DNA of 64,000 nucleotides from contig NZ_CP046172.1 of assembly GCF_011801145.1 (NCBI RefSeq), positions 8,742,001 to 8,806,000 of the forward strand. Reading direction: 5' to 3'. Made by a program: the position numbers and the translations under genes. The notes under the pieces were generated by a model that made no database searches, was not told where the DNA came from, and saw only the letters and a program-made list of their open reading frames with translations. The stretch is from Nocardia arthritidis. Its GTDB lineage: Bacteria; Actinomycetota; Actinomycetes; Mycobacteriales; Mycobacteriaceae. Below are positions 1 to 8,477 of this stretch, in pieces (position 1 is the stretch's first letter; every line of letters starts with the position of its first letter).

Positions 1-1065
1 GGTGTACAGCTGGTAGGTGCGCCCGGTGTCGAAATTCGCCTCGCGCAGCAGGCTTTTCGCGCGATCGGTATCGCGGGTGCGCTGCGCGATGGACTTGTCG
101 TACATCGGATCGCCGGTGCCGAGAATGTCGTTGGCAATCTGCCCGTAGCCCGAATGCACCTGGGAGACCAGCGCGTTCCGGTCCACGCCCAGTCGCACCG
201 CGGTGCGCACTCTGGCATCGGCGAACGGCCCGTCCGCCGCACGCATGGCCAGTCCGAGCATGGTGTCGTCCGAACGCCGCACCACCCGCAGGTCACCGCG
301 TCCGGCGGCGCTGCGGCCCGCGATCGCGCCGACGTTGGATGCCAGGTCGATCTGGCCGGCGAGTACCGCATTGCCCAGTGCGGTAACGCTTTCGAACATG
401 GTGACCTCGATGGCGTCCAGCAGCGGCGCCGGGCCGTGCCAGTGCTCGTTGCGCACCAGCCTGGCATTGCCGCTCTGATACGACTCGAGCCGGAACGGTC
501 CGGTGCCAACGGCTTTCGTGAAATCGGCGGTGTCCTTCTTGACGGTGAACGTCATCAGCCGGACCAGCAGCGGCAGTTGGGTGTTCGGCTCGGGCACGGT
601 GAGCACCACCCGGTTGGGACCGTCGGCGACGATATCGTCAACGGCCACTGGCATTTTCGAGGCGCCGCCGACGGTGCGCAGCCTGCGCAGCGACCATACG
701 ACATCGTCGGAGGTGACCGGCGCGCCGTCGTGGAAGGTGGCGCCGCCGGCCAGGGTGAAGGTCCAGCGGCGGCGCTCCGGATCCGGCTCCCAGCTGCTGG
801 CCAGCCGTGCGGCGACATTCGGGTTACCGCCGGGGACGGTGAGCGCGTCGTAAACCAGTGAGGTGATGAGGAAGTCGCTGTCGTTGCTGAGGTTGGCGTG
901 CGGATCGCGCTCGATCCGGGCCGCGGTGCCGAGCGCGCCGACCCGCAGTGTCCCGCCGCGCCGCGCCGGACCCGGCGTTTCCGCCCCGTTCGAGCATGCG
1001 GCGAGCGCCAGGACCGCCCCCATGCCGAGGCTCGACCGGATCAGCTGCCGCCGACTGAAACCCAT
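1..1065 (-). CDS. ABC transporter substrate-binding lipoprotein, SBP_bac_5 type (C-terminus off the edge)
   Basis: Captures a small ligand outside the membrane for an ABC importer of the peptide/nickel/opine class. About 355 codons are present; the 3' end lies beyond the left edge. The ATG at 1065 gives a leader with a Tat-like SRRQLI motif (residues 4-9), a hydrophobic stretch and a lipobox LAAC with Cys24, so it should be a lipidated, possibly Tat-exported protein. The body reads like family 5 binding proteins (LVYDALTV, WTFTLAGGATFHDGAPVTSDDVVWS). It is transcribed away from an SbnA/SbnB operon across a region with two iron boxes, which suggests uptake of an iron-related ligand. The ligand is inferred; a peptide binder is the main alternative. 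Permease genes would lie to the left. Confidence 0.85.
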   Translation of the reverse strand, partial: MGFSRRQLIRSSLGMGAVLALAACSNGAETPGPARRGGTLRVGALGTAARIERDPHANLSNDSDFLITSLVYDALTVPGGNPNVAARLASSWEPDPERRRWTFTLAGGATFHDGAPVTSDDVVWSLRRLRTVGGASKMPVAVDDIVADGPNRVVLTVPEPNTQLPLLVRLMTFTVKKDTADFTKAVGTGPFRLESYQSGNARLVRNEHWHGPAPLLDAIEVTMFESVTALGNAVLAGQIDLASNVGAIAGRSAAGRGDLRVVRRSDDTMLGLAMRAADGPFADARVRTAVRLGVDRNALVSQVHSGYGQIANDILGTGDPMYDKSIAQRTRDTDRAKSLLREANFDTGRTYQLYT

Positions 1066-1115
1066 TGCGCTGCCTACCTCCTGGACGACCGATCGCCCAC
1101 GCCCGCCTACCTGAA

Positions 1116-1134
1116 TCAGGAAAGGCTAGCCTAA
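1116..1134. promoter_or_regulatory. DtxR/IdeR-type iron box 1
   Basis: TCAGGAAAGGCTAGCCTAA matches 15 of 19 positions of the actinobacterial iron-box consensus TTAGGTTAGGCTAACCTAA. It lies about 50 bases upstream of the binding-protein start, placed to repress that minus-strand gene when iron is plentiful. Confidence 0.75.
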
Positions 1135-1229
1135 TGAGGCAGGTTTTCTCCACGCCTAGAGTTTCGGCAAACATTCAGCACTGAACCCGGTCCGCGATCA
1201 TGCGTTTCGGCTATTTCTGGGCGACTCGC

Positions 1230-1248
1230 TTAGGCAAGCCTTGCTTAA
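1230..1248. promoter_or_regulatory. DtxR/IdeR-type iron box 2
   Basis: TTAGGCAAGCCTTGCTTAA matches 13 of 19 iron-box positions with both outer half-sites (TTAGG, CTTAA) kept. It lies about 80 bases upstream of the GTG of the dioxygenase gene and would control the plus-strand biosynthetic operon. Confidence 0.7.
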
Positions 1249-1326
1249 CTCGCCGCGACCGGCTAGCTTCGCAGATCGAGTCTTCACGCCACTTCTCCAC
1301 CCCCGCTGCGAAGAAGGGACTTTTCG

Positions 1327-2475
1327 GTGAAAAGCGTTCTCTCCGAACACAAGACGCTTCACCCAGATACCGTCGAACGTCGCGAGTTCTCCGCGGCCGC
1401 CGGCGCCGCGGTGCGCGAGCTCGCGCGGGAGATATGTACCACACTCGACGCTTGTGCCCAGGTCACCATGCCCGACACCGCACGAACGCTGACCGATCCG
1501 GCGCTGCTCGAACAGATCGATGCGCGCGTCGGCGAACTCCCGGCGGAAATCCGTGCGACGCTGCGCCCGCCCGCCACCAGCGCGGGCGCCACCATCGTCG
1601 GCCGATTGCCGCTCACCGACGCCGAATTCGGCCCCACCCCGCCGAGCTGGCGCGAGGCCGCGAGCTGGAGCGGCGATCCGGCGCGCCGCGCGAGCTCATT
1701 CGAATTCGATGTGGTGATGCTGCTGCTCGCCCGGTCGGCGGGCGAGCCGTTCGGCTGGCACGGCCAACAGGGCGGACGTTTGGTCAACAACATCGTGCCC
1801 GCCGCGGGCCACGAGAACGAGCAATCGGGTGCGAGCAGCAAAACCCTGCTCAGCCCGCATACCGAGGATGCGTTCCACCCGGCGCGGGCGCATCTGCTGA
1901 TGCTCGCCTGCCTGCGCAATCCGGAACTGGTCGGCACCACGGTGTCCTCGGTGCGCCGCGTCGAACTCTCCGCCGCCGAACGCGCGCTGCTGCGCGAGCC
2001 GACCCTGCCCATCCTGCCCGACGTCTCCTACGGCACCGGACACGAAAACTATTCGCCGACACCGCTGCCCACGCTGTGGCACAACCCCGACGACGCCGAA
2101 ACGCTGCGCTACGATCCCGCGTATACCCCCCTGGACGACGCCGATCCGGAATTCCGGGCCGCCTACGCGCGCCTGACCGCGGAACTGGAGCGCGTCTGCG
2201 TCACCGCCGCGCTGACCCCGGGCGAACTGCTGCTGGTGGACAACGACGTGGCCGTGCACGGGCGGGTCCCGTTCACCGCGCGCTACGACGGCACCGACCG
2301 GTGGCTCAAACGAGTGAATATCCGCCTGCCGCAACGGCGGCGGCGAAGTGAAGAAGCCTACGAAAATGGATATGGACAAACGATCGTTTCACCGTTCCGG
2401 GGAGGGCTACCCACCGGACGGAGTTCTACAGAACGAGTTGCAGCTCATGATCGAGGACCCGTTGAACACCCGTGA
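1327..2475 (+). CDS. Fe(II)/2-oxoglutarate-dependent amino-acid hydroxylase, VioC/AsnO-like (TauD superfamily)
   Basis: Predicted to hydroxylate an amino-acid carbon using Fe(II), O2 and 2-oxoglutarate. The protein (382 aa) carries His178-x-Glu180 (in SPHTEDAF), a distal His at about 311 (DNDVAVHGR) and a 2-oxoglutarate-binding Arg around 325-329 (DRWLKRVNIR). A Glu rather than Asp in the facial triad is typical of the VioC (arginine) and AsnO (asparagine) clade. The GTG at 1327 follows an AGAAGGGA ribosome site. It is the first gene of the iron-box operon and overlaps the next gene by 29 bases. The substrate cannot be read from sequence; arginine, aspartate, or a carrier-free pathway intermediate are all possible. 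Confidence 0.85.
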   Translation: MKSVLSEHKTLHPDTVERREFSAAAGAAVRELAREICTTLDACAQVTMPDTARTLTDPALLEQIDARVGELPAEIRATLRPPATSAGATIVGRLPLTDAEFGPTPPSWREAASWSGDPARRASSFEFDVVMLLLARSAGEPFGWHGQQGGRLVNNIVPAAGHENEQSGASSKTLLSPHTEDAFHPARAHLLMLACLRNPELVGTTVSSVRRVELSAAERALLREPTLPILPDVSYGTGHENYSPTPLPTLWHNPDDAETLRYDPAYTPLDDADPEFRAAYARLTAELERVCVTAALTPGELLLVDNDVAVHGRVPFTARYDGTDRWLKRVNIRLPQRRRRSEEAYENGYGQTIVSPFRGGLPTGRSSTERVAAHDRGPVEHP

Positions 2476-3457
2476 CCGCAGCACCCCATTGCGGGTGCTG
2501 AGCCGCAGCGACCTGGCCACCGTGCCCATCACGCCCGCCGATGTGGTGCACGCGGTCGAGGGCGCGTATCTCGCGCTGGCCGCAGGGGATTCGGATAACC
2601 CACGCAAGCTCAGCGTCGCCCATCCGGAGGGCTGGTCGGTCGCCTACGCCATGCTCGGCCGGGACGGTCGCCGCCGGGTGGTCGCGATGAAGACCTCGTA
2701 CAAATTCGATCCCGGCCACGACCGCGCGACCAAGCGCTACTACACCACCATCACCCTCTACGACGACACCACCGGCGCACCGATCGCGATGATGGACTGC
2801 GCCCGCGTCGGCGCGCTGCGCACCCCGGCGGTTTCGGCGCTGCTGGTGCGCGAGACCGCGCGCCGCGGCGCGGAGAGCGTATTGCTCATCGGCACCGGCA
2901 CTCAGGGTCGAAATGCGTTGCCGCACTTGCTCGCCGCCAATCCACAGCTGCGCAAGCTGATGATGTACGGCACGCATCCGGAGGGGTTGGCCGCGGTGCG
3001 CGAACAGCTCGCCGAATACCATCCGCACGCGCTGCTGGAGATGGTCGAGGATCCGTACGCGGCGGCCGCGACCGCCGACGTCGTGCTCGCGACGGCGGGC
3101 CCCGGCACCGAGGTCGCGCTCGAATCCAGCCATCTCGCACCGGGTTCGGTCGCCGTGCTGGTCGGCTACGGGCTGGCGCCGTCGACGCTCACCGATGCCG
3201 ATCGGGTCATCGCGACCAGCGCCGAGCAGATGACGCTCACCGGCACCGATATGGCCGGCCCCGATGGGAAACTGCGCGCGGTGGACGCCGAACTCCCGCA
3301 GATCCTGAGCAGGCGCGCCATCGGCCGCGAATCCGACGAGCAGAAAATCTTCGTCTACAACAGCGGATTGGTGCTCACCGATATCGCCGTCGCGCACGCG
3401 CTCGCCGAGCGGGCCATCGCCGAGGGACGCGGCGTGGAGGTACCCCTGTGGGATTAG
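2447..3457 (+). CDS. sbnB: SbnB-like dehydrogenase of 2,3-diaminopropionate synthesis (ornithine cyclodeaminase fold)
   Basis: In staphyloferrin B synthesis SbnB oxidatively cleaves N-(2-amino-2-carboxyethyl)-L-glutamate to L-2,3-diaminopropionate and 2-oxoglutarate with NAD. This protein shows the family's NAD-binding loop GTGTQGRNALP (about residues 149-159) and the DCARVGALRTPAVSALL segment of the cyclodeaminase fold. The ATG at 2447 gives 336 residues, as I recall for S. aureus SbnB. In-frame starts at 2348 (GTG) and 2366 (ATG) would add up to 33 residues lying inside the dioxygenase gene. It overlaps both neighbours, so translation is probably coupled. The SbnA partner is two genes downstream. 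Confidence 0.87.
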   Translation: MIEDPLNTRDRSTPLRVLSRSDLATVPITPADVVHAVEGAYLALAAGDSDNPRKLSVAHPEGWSVAYAMLGRDGRRRVVAMKTSYKFDPGHDRATKRYYTTITLYDDTTGAPIAMMDCARVGALRTPAVSALLVRETARRGAESVLLIGTGTQGRNALPHLLAANPQLRKLMMYGTHPEGLAAVREQLAEYHPHALLEMVEDPYAAAATADVVLATAGPGTEVALESSHLAPGSVAVLVGYGLAPSTLTDADRVIATSAEQMTLTGTDMAGPDGKLRAVDAELPQILSRRAIGRESDEQKIFVYNSGLVLTDIAVAHALAERAIAEGRGVEVPLWD

Positions 3458-4818
3458 AGACCGGCGCCGTCGGGCGCAATGGCACGAAAGAGCCCGGCGG
3501 CACGTCTCCGATCTGTGCGGCCCCGATGCCCGCGCGCCTGGACGAGTGGGAGCACCGAGTCCTCGACGACCCGAATCTGCTGGGCGACATCGCATTCGCG
3601 CTAGGCCGCCCTTTCCACCTGCTCTATCCGCAGCGGGTGGCCGCGAATATCCGCGATTTCCAGCGCGTCTTCGAGCGGGCCGGTGTCGAGGGCGCCGTCT
3701 ACTACGGCAAGAAGGCGAACAAATCCGCGTGCGTCACCCGCGCGTGCGCGGAAAACGGTGCGGGCGTTGACGTTTCCAGCTCCGGTGAGCTGAGCGCCGC
3801 ACTGGCCAACGGGATCCGGGGCGACGAGCTGATGGTGACCGGCCCGGCCAAATCCGACGACCTGCTCTGGCTGGCCGCCCGGCACGGCGCGCTGATCGCC
3901 GTCGACGATCTCGGCGAGTTGACACGGCTTGCCGCGCTGAATGATTCGGCGCGAATCCTGTTGCGTGTGCTGCCGAAGGCCGCGACGAGCCGATTCGGGC
4001 TGACCGATGACGAAATCAGCAGTGCCCTGGACTATCTCATCGACCGACGAGAGATTCGCCTGGAGGGCTTCAGCTTTCACCTGTCCGGATACGATGCCGT
4101 CGCCCGCGCCGAAACGGCGGGCGAGCTGATCGACCGCTGCCTGCACGCGCAGACCCTCGGCCTGCCCGCCACCACGATCTCGATCGGCGGCGGCTTCGGC
4201 GTCGACTACGTCGCGGCCGAGGCCTGGGCGAATTTCACCGAGCACGCCGACCGCGACTGGTTCCACTCCGGTAAGAAATTCGATTCCTACTACCCCTACC
4301 ACTTCCCGGCACCTGGCGCCGAAATGCTCACCGCCGTACTCGAATTCGATGGTTTGGCGGATCGCCTGCGGGACAACACCATTCGCCTGGCCATCGAACC
4401 GGGACGAGCCCTGCTCGCCAACGCCGGATGCACCGTCTTCCGGGTGCAGGGCAGCAAAATCCGCTACGCGCAGGGACATCCGTATCATCTGCTCACCGTC
4501 GACGGCACCAGCCTCAGCCTTTCCGAGCAGTGGTTCGAGAGCGAGTATCTGCCCGATCCGCTGCTCTGGCCCGCCCGTCCCGGCACCCCGACCCCCACCA
4601 GCGTCGGCGCGGCCACCTGCCTCGACTCCGATATGCTCAGCTGGCGGCGCATTCCGCTACCCCGCGCCGCCGTCATCGGCGATCTGCTCGTCTACCCCAA
4701 TACGGCCGGCTACCAAATGGATTCGAACGAGTCGGCCTTTCACGAACTCCCGATCCCGCCGAAGGTCGTGCTGCACGCGACCGGGGATCGGTACCGCTGG
4801 ACGCTCGAAACCGGATAA
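3448..4818 (+). CDS. Type III PLP-dependent decarboxylase, SbnH/Y4yA-like
   Basis: A fold-III (alanine racemase/ornithine-DAP decarboxylase type) enzyme of 456 aa. The PLP lysine is in YYGKKANKS (Lys89); ISIGGGFG and EPGRALL bind the phosphate; CLDSD near residue 390 carries the catalytic Cys; YPNTAGY is near the C-terminus. In staphyloferrin B synthesis SbnH decarboxylates a citryl-diaminopropionate intermediate. Here it could decarboxylate diaminopropionate, its glutamate adduct, or a later product. GTG at 3448 has a GGAGGT site 5 bases upstream and overlaps sbnB by 10 bases; ATG at 3526 is a weaker alternative. Its place between sbnB and sbnA homologues ties it to that pathway. Confidence 0.85.
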   Translation: MGLETGAVGRNGTKEPGGTSPICAAPMPARLDEWEHRVLDDPNLLGDIAFALGRPFHLLYPQRVAANIRDFQRVFERAGVEGAVYYGKKANKSACVTRACAENGAGVDVSSSGELSAALANGIRGDELMVTGPAKSDDLLWLAARHGALIAVDDLGELTRLAALNDSARILLRVLPKAATSRFGLTDDEISSALDYLIDRREIRLEGFSFHLSGYDAVARAETAGELIDRCLHAQTLGLPATTISIGGGFGVDYVAAEAWANFTEHADRDWFHSGKKFDSYYPYHFPAPGAEMLTAVLEFDGLADRLRDNTIRLAIEPGRALLANAGCTVFRVQGSKIRYAQGHPYHLLTVDGTSLSLSEQWFESEYLPDPLLWPARPGTPTPTSVGAATCLDSDMLSWRRIPLPRAAVIGDLLVYPNTAGYQMDSNESAFHELPIPPKVVLHATGDRYRWTLETG

Positions 4819-4864
4819 TCCGCCCCCGCCCAACGAAATCACACATCACACGAGGAGATCCTCC

Positions 4865-5896
4865 ATGCCGCTCGTCACGCGTGTGACGGACCTGATCGGC
4901 CGCACGCCGCTCTTCGAGCTGGCGACCACCGCGACCGGCACTCGGCTGCTGCTCAAGCTCGAGCAGTTCAACCCCACCGGCGCGGCCAAGATCAGGATGG
5001 CGCGCGAGATGGTGCTCGACGCCGAGCGGCGCGGTTTGCTGCGCGATGGCGGGCATATTATCGAGTCCACGTCCGGGAATACCGGACTCGGCCTGGCGGT
5101 CGTAGCCGCCGAACGCGGGTATCGCTTCACCGCCGTCGTAGACCACCACGCATGTAAGGACAAACTGCGCGCGATGCGAGCAATGGGTGCGGAATTGGTG
5201 TTCGTCGCCGAGGAGGGCGACGAGGACCTGGCCACCTCGGCGCGAGAGGACCTGGCCGCGGCCATGGCCGCCGAACGCGCCGACGCCTACTTCACCGAAC
5301 AGCACAACAACGACGCGAACGCCGTCGGCTACTACGCCGTGGCCGAGGAATTGCTGGCGGATGTGGAGCGGGTCGACATCCTGCTGTCCGCGGTGGGCAC
5401 CGGCGGCTCGCTGTTCGGCACCGCGACGCGGCTGCGTCAGCTCGGCTGCGTGCCGTACGTCATCGGCGTCGAGCCCGTCGGCTCGATCGCCTTCGGCGGG
5501 CCGGGCGGACCCTACTGGCAGTCCGGCACCGGCACCCCGCCCGGCGCCACCATCGGGACCGCCGTCGACTACTCGCTGCTCGACGAGGGCGTGAAGGTCT
5601 CCGATATCGCGGCCTTCGCCACCGCGCGCGCGGTGGCCGCCGAACTGGGACTGATGATCGGCGGCTCGGCGGGCGGCTCGGTGCACGCGGCGCTCACCAG
5701 GATGGACGAATTCCCGCCCGGCTCAACTATTGTCACGATCGTCTGCGATGGCGGCGAGAAATACCTGGACACCGTCTTCGACGACGACTGGATGCGCGAG
5801 CGCGAACTCCTCGATCCCGCAGCGGAACTCGAAGTGCGCGAATTGCTCGGCCGCTATGCCCCGGCGGCGCGCAGGCCACTGGTGGACGCGCGATGA
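4865..5896 (+). CDS. sbnA: SbnA-like PLP synthase (cysteine synthase superfamily)
   Basis: SbnA condenses O-phospho-L-serine with L-glutamate to N-(2-amino-2-carboxyethyl)-L-glutamate, the substrate of SbnB. The 343-residue protein has the fold-II PLP lysine in NPTGAAKIRMA (Lys42), the substrate loop STSGNTG (68-74), the phosphate loop GTGGS and a C-terminal GGEKYLDTVFDDDW region. AAKIR replaces the usual S-K-D-R of cysteine synthases, arguing against housekeeping cysteine synthesis. ATG 4865 follows GAGGAGAT. It starts 46 bases after the decarboxylase gene in the same operon. True cysteine or cystathionine synthase activity is unlikely given its neighbours. Confidence 0.88.
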   Translation: MPLVTRVTDLIGRTPLFELATTATGTRLLLKLEQFNPTGAAKIRMAREMVLDAERRGLLRDGGHIIESTSGNTGLGLAVVAAERGYRFTAVVDHHACKDKLRAMRAMGAELVFVAEEGDEDLATSAREDLAAAMAAERADAYFTEQHNNDANAVGYYAVAEELLADVERVDILLSAVGTGGSLFGTATRLRQLGCVPYVIGVEPVGSIAFGGPGGPYWQSGTGTPPGATIGTAVDYSLLDEGVKVSDIAAFATARAVAAELGLMIGGSAGGSVHAALTRMDEFPPGSTIVTIVCDGGEKYLDTVFDDDWMRERELLDPAAELEVRELLGRYAPAARRPLVDAR

Positions 5897-5975
5897 GGGC
5901 GCTCCCCCGGTGTCCCGCGAGACCGTGCGACAAGGCGGTTTTCGAGTTCGACGCCTCGGCAGGGGAGGTCGGCCG

Positions 5976-7379
5976 ATGATCCTCTCGACGTTCCACGGCG
6001 ACGGACGGCGCCTGGCCGGGCTCGCCACACCCATTGCGCTCACTCAGCTGGCCCAGATCGCGGTGTCCACCACCAATGTCGCGCTGATGGGCACGCTCGG
6101 CGTGCGCGAGGTCGCGGCGGGCGGGCTGGCGATGGTGCTGTTCAACCAGATTCGCACCATGTGCGTCGGATTGATCACCGGCACCGGCAATCAGATCGCC
6201 ACCGCGACGAGTTCCGCTGGCAAGCGCGGCGTTTCGGCCGACCGGGAGATCCGGGACATCGTGCGATCCAGCTTCGTCATCGCGACGCTCGCCGGAATAC
6301 TCGGCGGCGCAATCCTTATCGGCCTCGGCTGGTCGCTGCAGTGGCTCGGTCAGGACGCGGGCGTGCTCGCCGACGCCCGCCCGCTGATGGTGGCCCTCGC
6401 ACCCGGCCTGCTGCCCTGTCTGTGGTTCCAGGTGCTGCGCCAATACACCGTCGGCATGCAGCGCCCGCAGGCCCTGCTGCTGGTGACGCTCGGCTCGGTG
6501 GCGCTGAATCTGCTGCTGGCCCTTGCCTTTATCCGCGGCTGGGCCGGATTGCCCGAGCTCGGGCTCACCGGAATCGGCGTCGCCACCTCACTGGTCTTCC
6601 TGATCACCTTCGCCGTCTTCCTGGCCATGATCCGCCGGGACGCGAAACTCGGTGCGACACTGCCGATCCGGCCGTGGCCAAGGGATACCGCCACCATCCG
6701 CGCCGAATTGAAGCTCGGCACGCCGATCGCGCTCACCTACGGTTCCGAGGCCGGCATGTTCTCGGTGCTCGCGCTGGTGATGGGCAGTATCGGGCCCGCG
6801 GCGCTGGCCGCGCACAACGTGGTGTATCAGATCATCTACATCGTCTTCCAGGTCGCGATCGGCCTGTCGCACGGTGCATCGATCCTGGTCAGCCATGCCG
6901 TGGCCAGGGACGAATCCGCGCACGCGCGCGCACTGGCCTGGCTCGCGCTGCGCGCCGCCGCACTCGTCGCGGTGCTCACCGGCGTGGTCTACGTCGTCGC
7001 ACCCGATTGGGTGCTGCTGCCGTTCCTGCATTCGACCGACTCCGACACCATTCAGGTCGCGCACACCCTGCTGTTGATCGGCATCGTGCTCCAATTCTTC
7101 GATGCCGCACAGAACATCGGCACCGGATTGCTGCGCGGGCTGAAGGCGACGAACGCCGGTTTCCGGCTGTCGCTCATCGGCTACTGGTGCGTCGGCCTGC
7201 CCGTCGCCCTGCTGCTCGCCTTCCCCGCCGGGCTCGGCGCGGCGGGCGTCTGGTGGGGTCTCACCGCCGGGCTGGCCGCGACGGCGGTGCTCATGGTGCG
7301 GCGGTACTTCACTTTGCTCGGCGAGATGGACCGGGCGCGCGTCGCGGTCGCCGCCGACAGCGAGCTGAGTCCGGCCTGA
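5976..7379 (+). CDS. MATE-family efflux transporter
   Basis: A 467-residue multidrug-and-toxin-extrusion type membrane protein with about 12 hydrophobic segments and the family's N-half signature (PIALTQLAQIAVSTTNVALMG; FNQIRTMCVGLITGTGNQ). It would export a small, probably cationic or zwitterionic molecule using a Na+ or H+ gradient. ATG 5976 has a GGGGAGG site 8 bases upstream. It closes the iron-box operon, 79 bases after sbnA, so it is the natural exporter of that operon's product. MFS proteins are the more common siderophore exporters, making MATE a notable choice. A terminator after it is not obvious. Confidence 0.88.
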   Translation: MILSTFHGDGRRLAGLATPIALTQLAQIAVSTTNVALMGTLGVREVAAGGLAMVLFNQIRTMCVGLITGTGNQIATATSSAGKRGVSADREIRDIVRSSFVIATLAGILGGAILIGLGWSLQWLGQDAGVLADARPLMVALAPGLLPCLWFQVLRQYTVGMQRPQALLLVTLGSVALNLLLALAFIRGWAGLPELGLTGIGVATSLVFLITFAVFLAMIRRDAKLGATLPIRPWPRDTATIRAELKLGTPIALTYGSEAGMFSVLALVMGSIGPAALAAHNVVYQIIYIVFQVAIGLSHGASILVSHAVARDESAHARALAWLALRAAALVAVLTGVVYVVAPDWVLLPFLHSTDSDTIQVAHTLLLIGIVLQFFDAAQNIGTGLLRGLKATNAGFRLSLIGYWCVGLPVALLLAFPAGLGAAGVWWGLTAGLAATAVLMVRRYFTLLGEMDRARVAVAADSELSPA

Positions 7380-7523
7380 GACCAAGATCTGACACCGAAC
7401 CCTCACCTTCCCGAAAGCATGTCGTCACCGTGCGTCGGGAATCCCGTCGGTAGCCCTTCGCTATCCTGGCGTTGGAATCGAAGCCAATGGCGGGCAAACC
7501 GCCGGGAGGGACGTTCGGGTCCG

Positions 7524-8477
7524 GTGCACATCTCCAGAGTCGCGGAGCATCCGCGGCCGGATCATGTTCTTTTCCACTTCAGCGACACCCATCTGATCGC
7601 CGGTGACGGTGAGCTGTACGACGCGGTCGACGCCGACCGGCGGCTGCGCCAGCTGCTGGCGCAGGCCCGGTCCAGCCGGATCAGCCCGACCGCGATCGTG
7701 ATCACCGGCGATCTCACCGACCGGGGTGAGCCCGATGCGTACGACAAACTTCGTGCGCTGGTCGAGCCGGTCGCGCGGGAGTTGGGCGCGCCGATCGTGT
7801 GGGTCATGGGCAACCACGACGACCGCGCGACGCTGCGCGACCGACTACTCGGCGAACGGTCGTCCACCGCGCCGTTCGACCGGGTGCATCTGATCGACGG
7901 GCTGCGGATCATCGCGCTCGACACCACGGTGCCCGGCCACCACTACGGCGAAATCACCGACGCGCAGCTCTCCTGGCTTGGCGAGGTGCTGGCCGAACCG
8001 GCCCCGTTCGGGACCATCCTCGCCATGCACCACCCGCCGGTCCCCTGCGTGCTCGACCTCGCGGTTACCGTCGAGCTACGCGACCAGCGCCGCCTCGCCG
8101 ACGTGCTCGACGGCAGCGATGTGCGCGCCATCCTGGCCGGGCATCTGCACTTCTCCACCTTCGCGACCTTCGCGGGCGTTCCGGTCTCGGTCGCCTCCGC
8201 CACCTGCTACAGCCAGGATCTCGCGGTGGCACGGGGCGGTCTGCGCGGCCGCGACGCCGCCCAGGCCTTCAACTATGTGCACATCTATCCCGATACCGTG
8301 GTGCACTCCGTTGTCCCGATCGATCAGGGCCCGACGGTCGGCACGCCGGCGACCCCGGAGGAAGCGGCCCGCAAATTGGCCGAGGAGGGCATCGTCATCC
8401 CGCCCGCGAGCCGTATCCCACATGTCATGCGGCACCGGGAGCCGACTCCGGAATCGGGTGACGAGGCGATGCGCTGA
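7524..8477 (+). CDS. cpdA: 3',5'-cyclic AMP phosphodiesterase (Rv0805/CpdA type)
   Basis: A class III metallophosphoesterase that hydrolyses cyclic nucleotides at a two-metal centre. Metal ligands are seen in SDTHLI (Asp21, His23), [27 protein letters not shown] and AGHLHFS. The protein (317 aa) aligns nearly end to end with M. tuberculosis Rv0805 as remembered ([39 protein letters not shown]). The GTG at 7524 follows GGGAGGGA and matches the Rv0805 start. It stands alone after the metallophore operon, and its 3' end overlaps the convergent Stealth gene by 53 bases. Confidence 0.93.
   Translation: MHISRVAEHPRPDHVLFHFSDTHLIAGDGELYDAVDADRRLRQLLAQARSSRISPTAIVITGDLTDRGEPDAYDKLRALVEPVARELGAPIVWVMGNHDDRATLRDRLLGERSSTAPFDRVHLIDGLRIIALDTTVPGHHYGEITDAQLSWLGEVLAEPAPFGTILAMHHPPVPCVLDLAVTVELRDQRRLADVLDGSDVRAILAGHLHFSTFATFAGVPVSVASATCYSQDLAVARGGLRGRDAAQAFNYVHIYPDTVVHSVVPIDQGPTVGTPATPEEAARKLAEEGIVIPPASRIPHVMRHREPTPESGDEAMR

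Noticed and set aside
2348..2446. Longer N-terminus for the SbnB-like protein
   Set aside because: The extra 33 residues lie within the dioxygenase reading frame, are of low complexity, and the shorter form equals the known SbnB length.
7408..7441. TTCCCGA...TCGGGAA dyad after the MATE gene
   Set aside because: Seven-base arms with a 20-base loop and no T-run are too weak to call a terminator.
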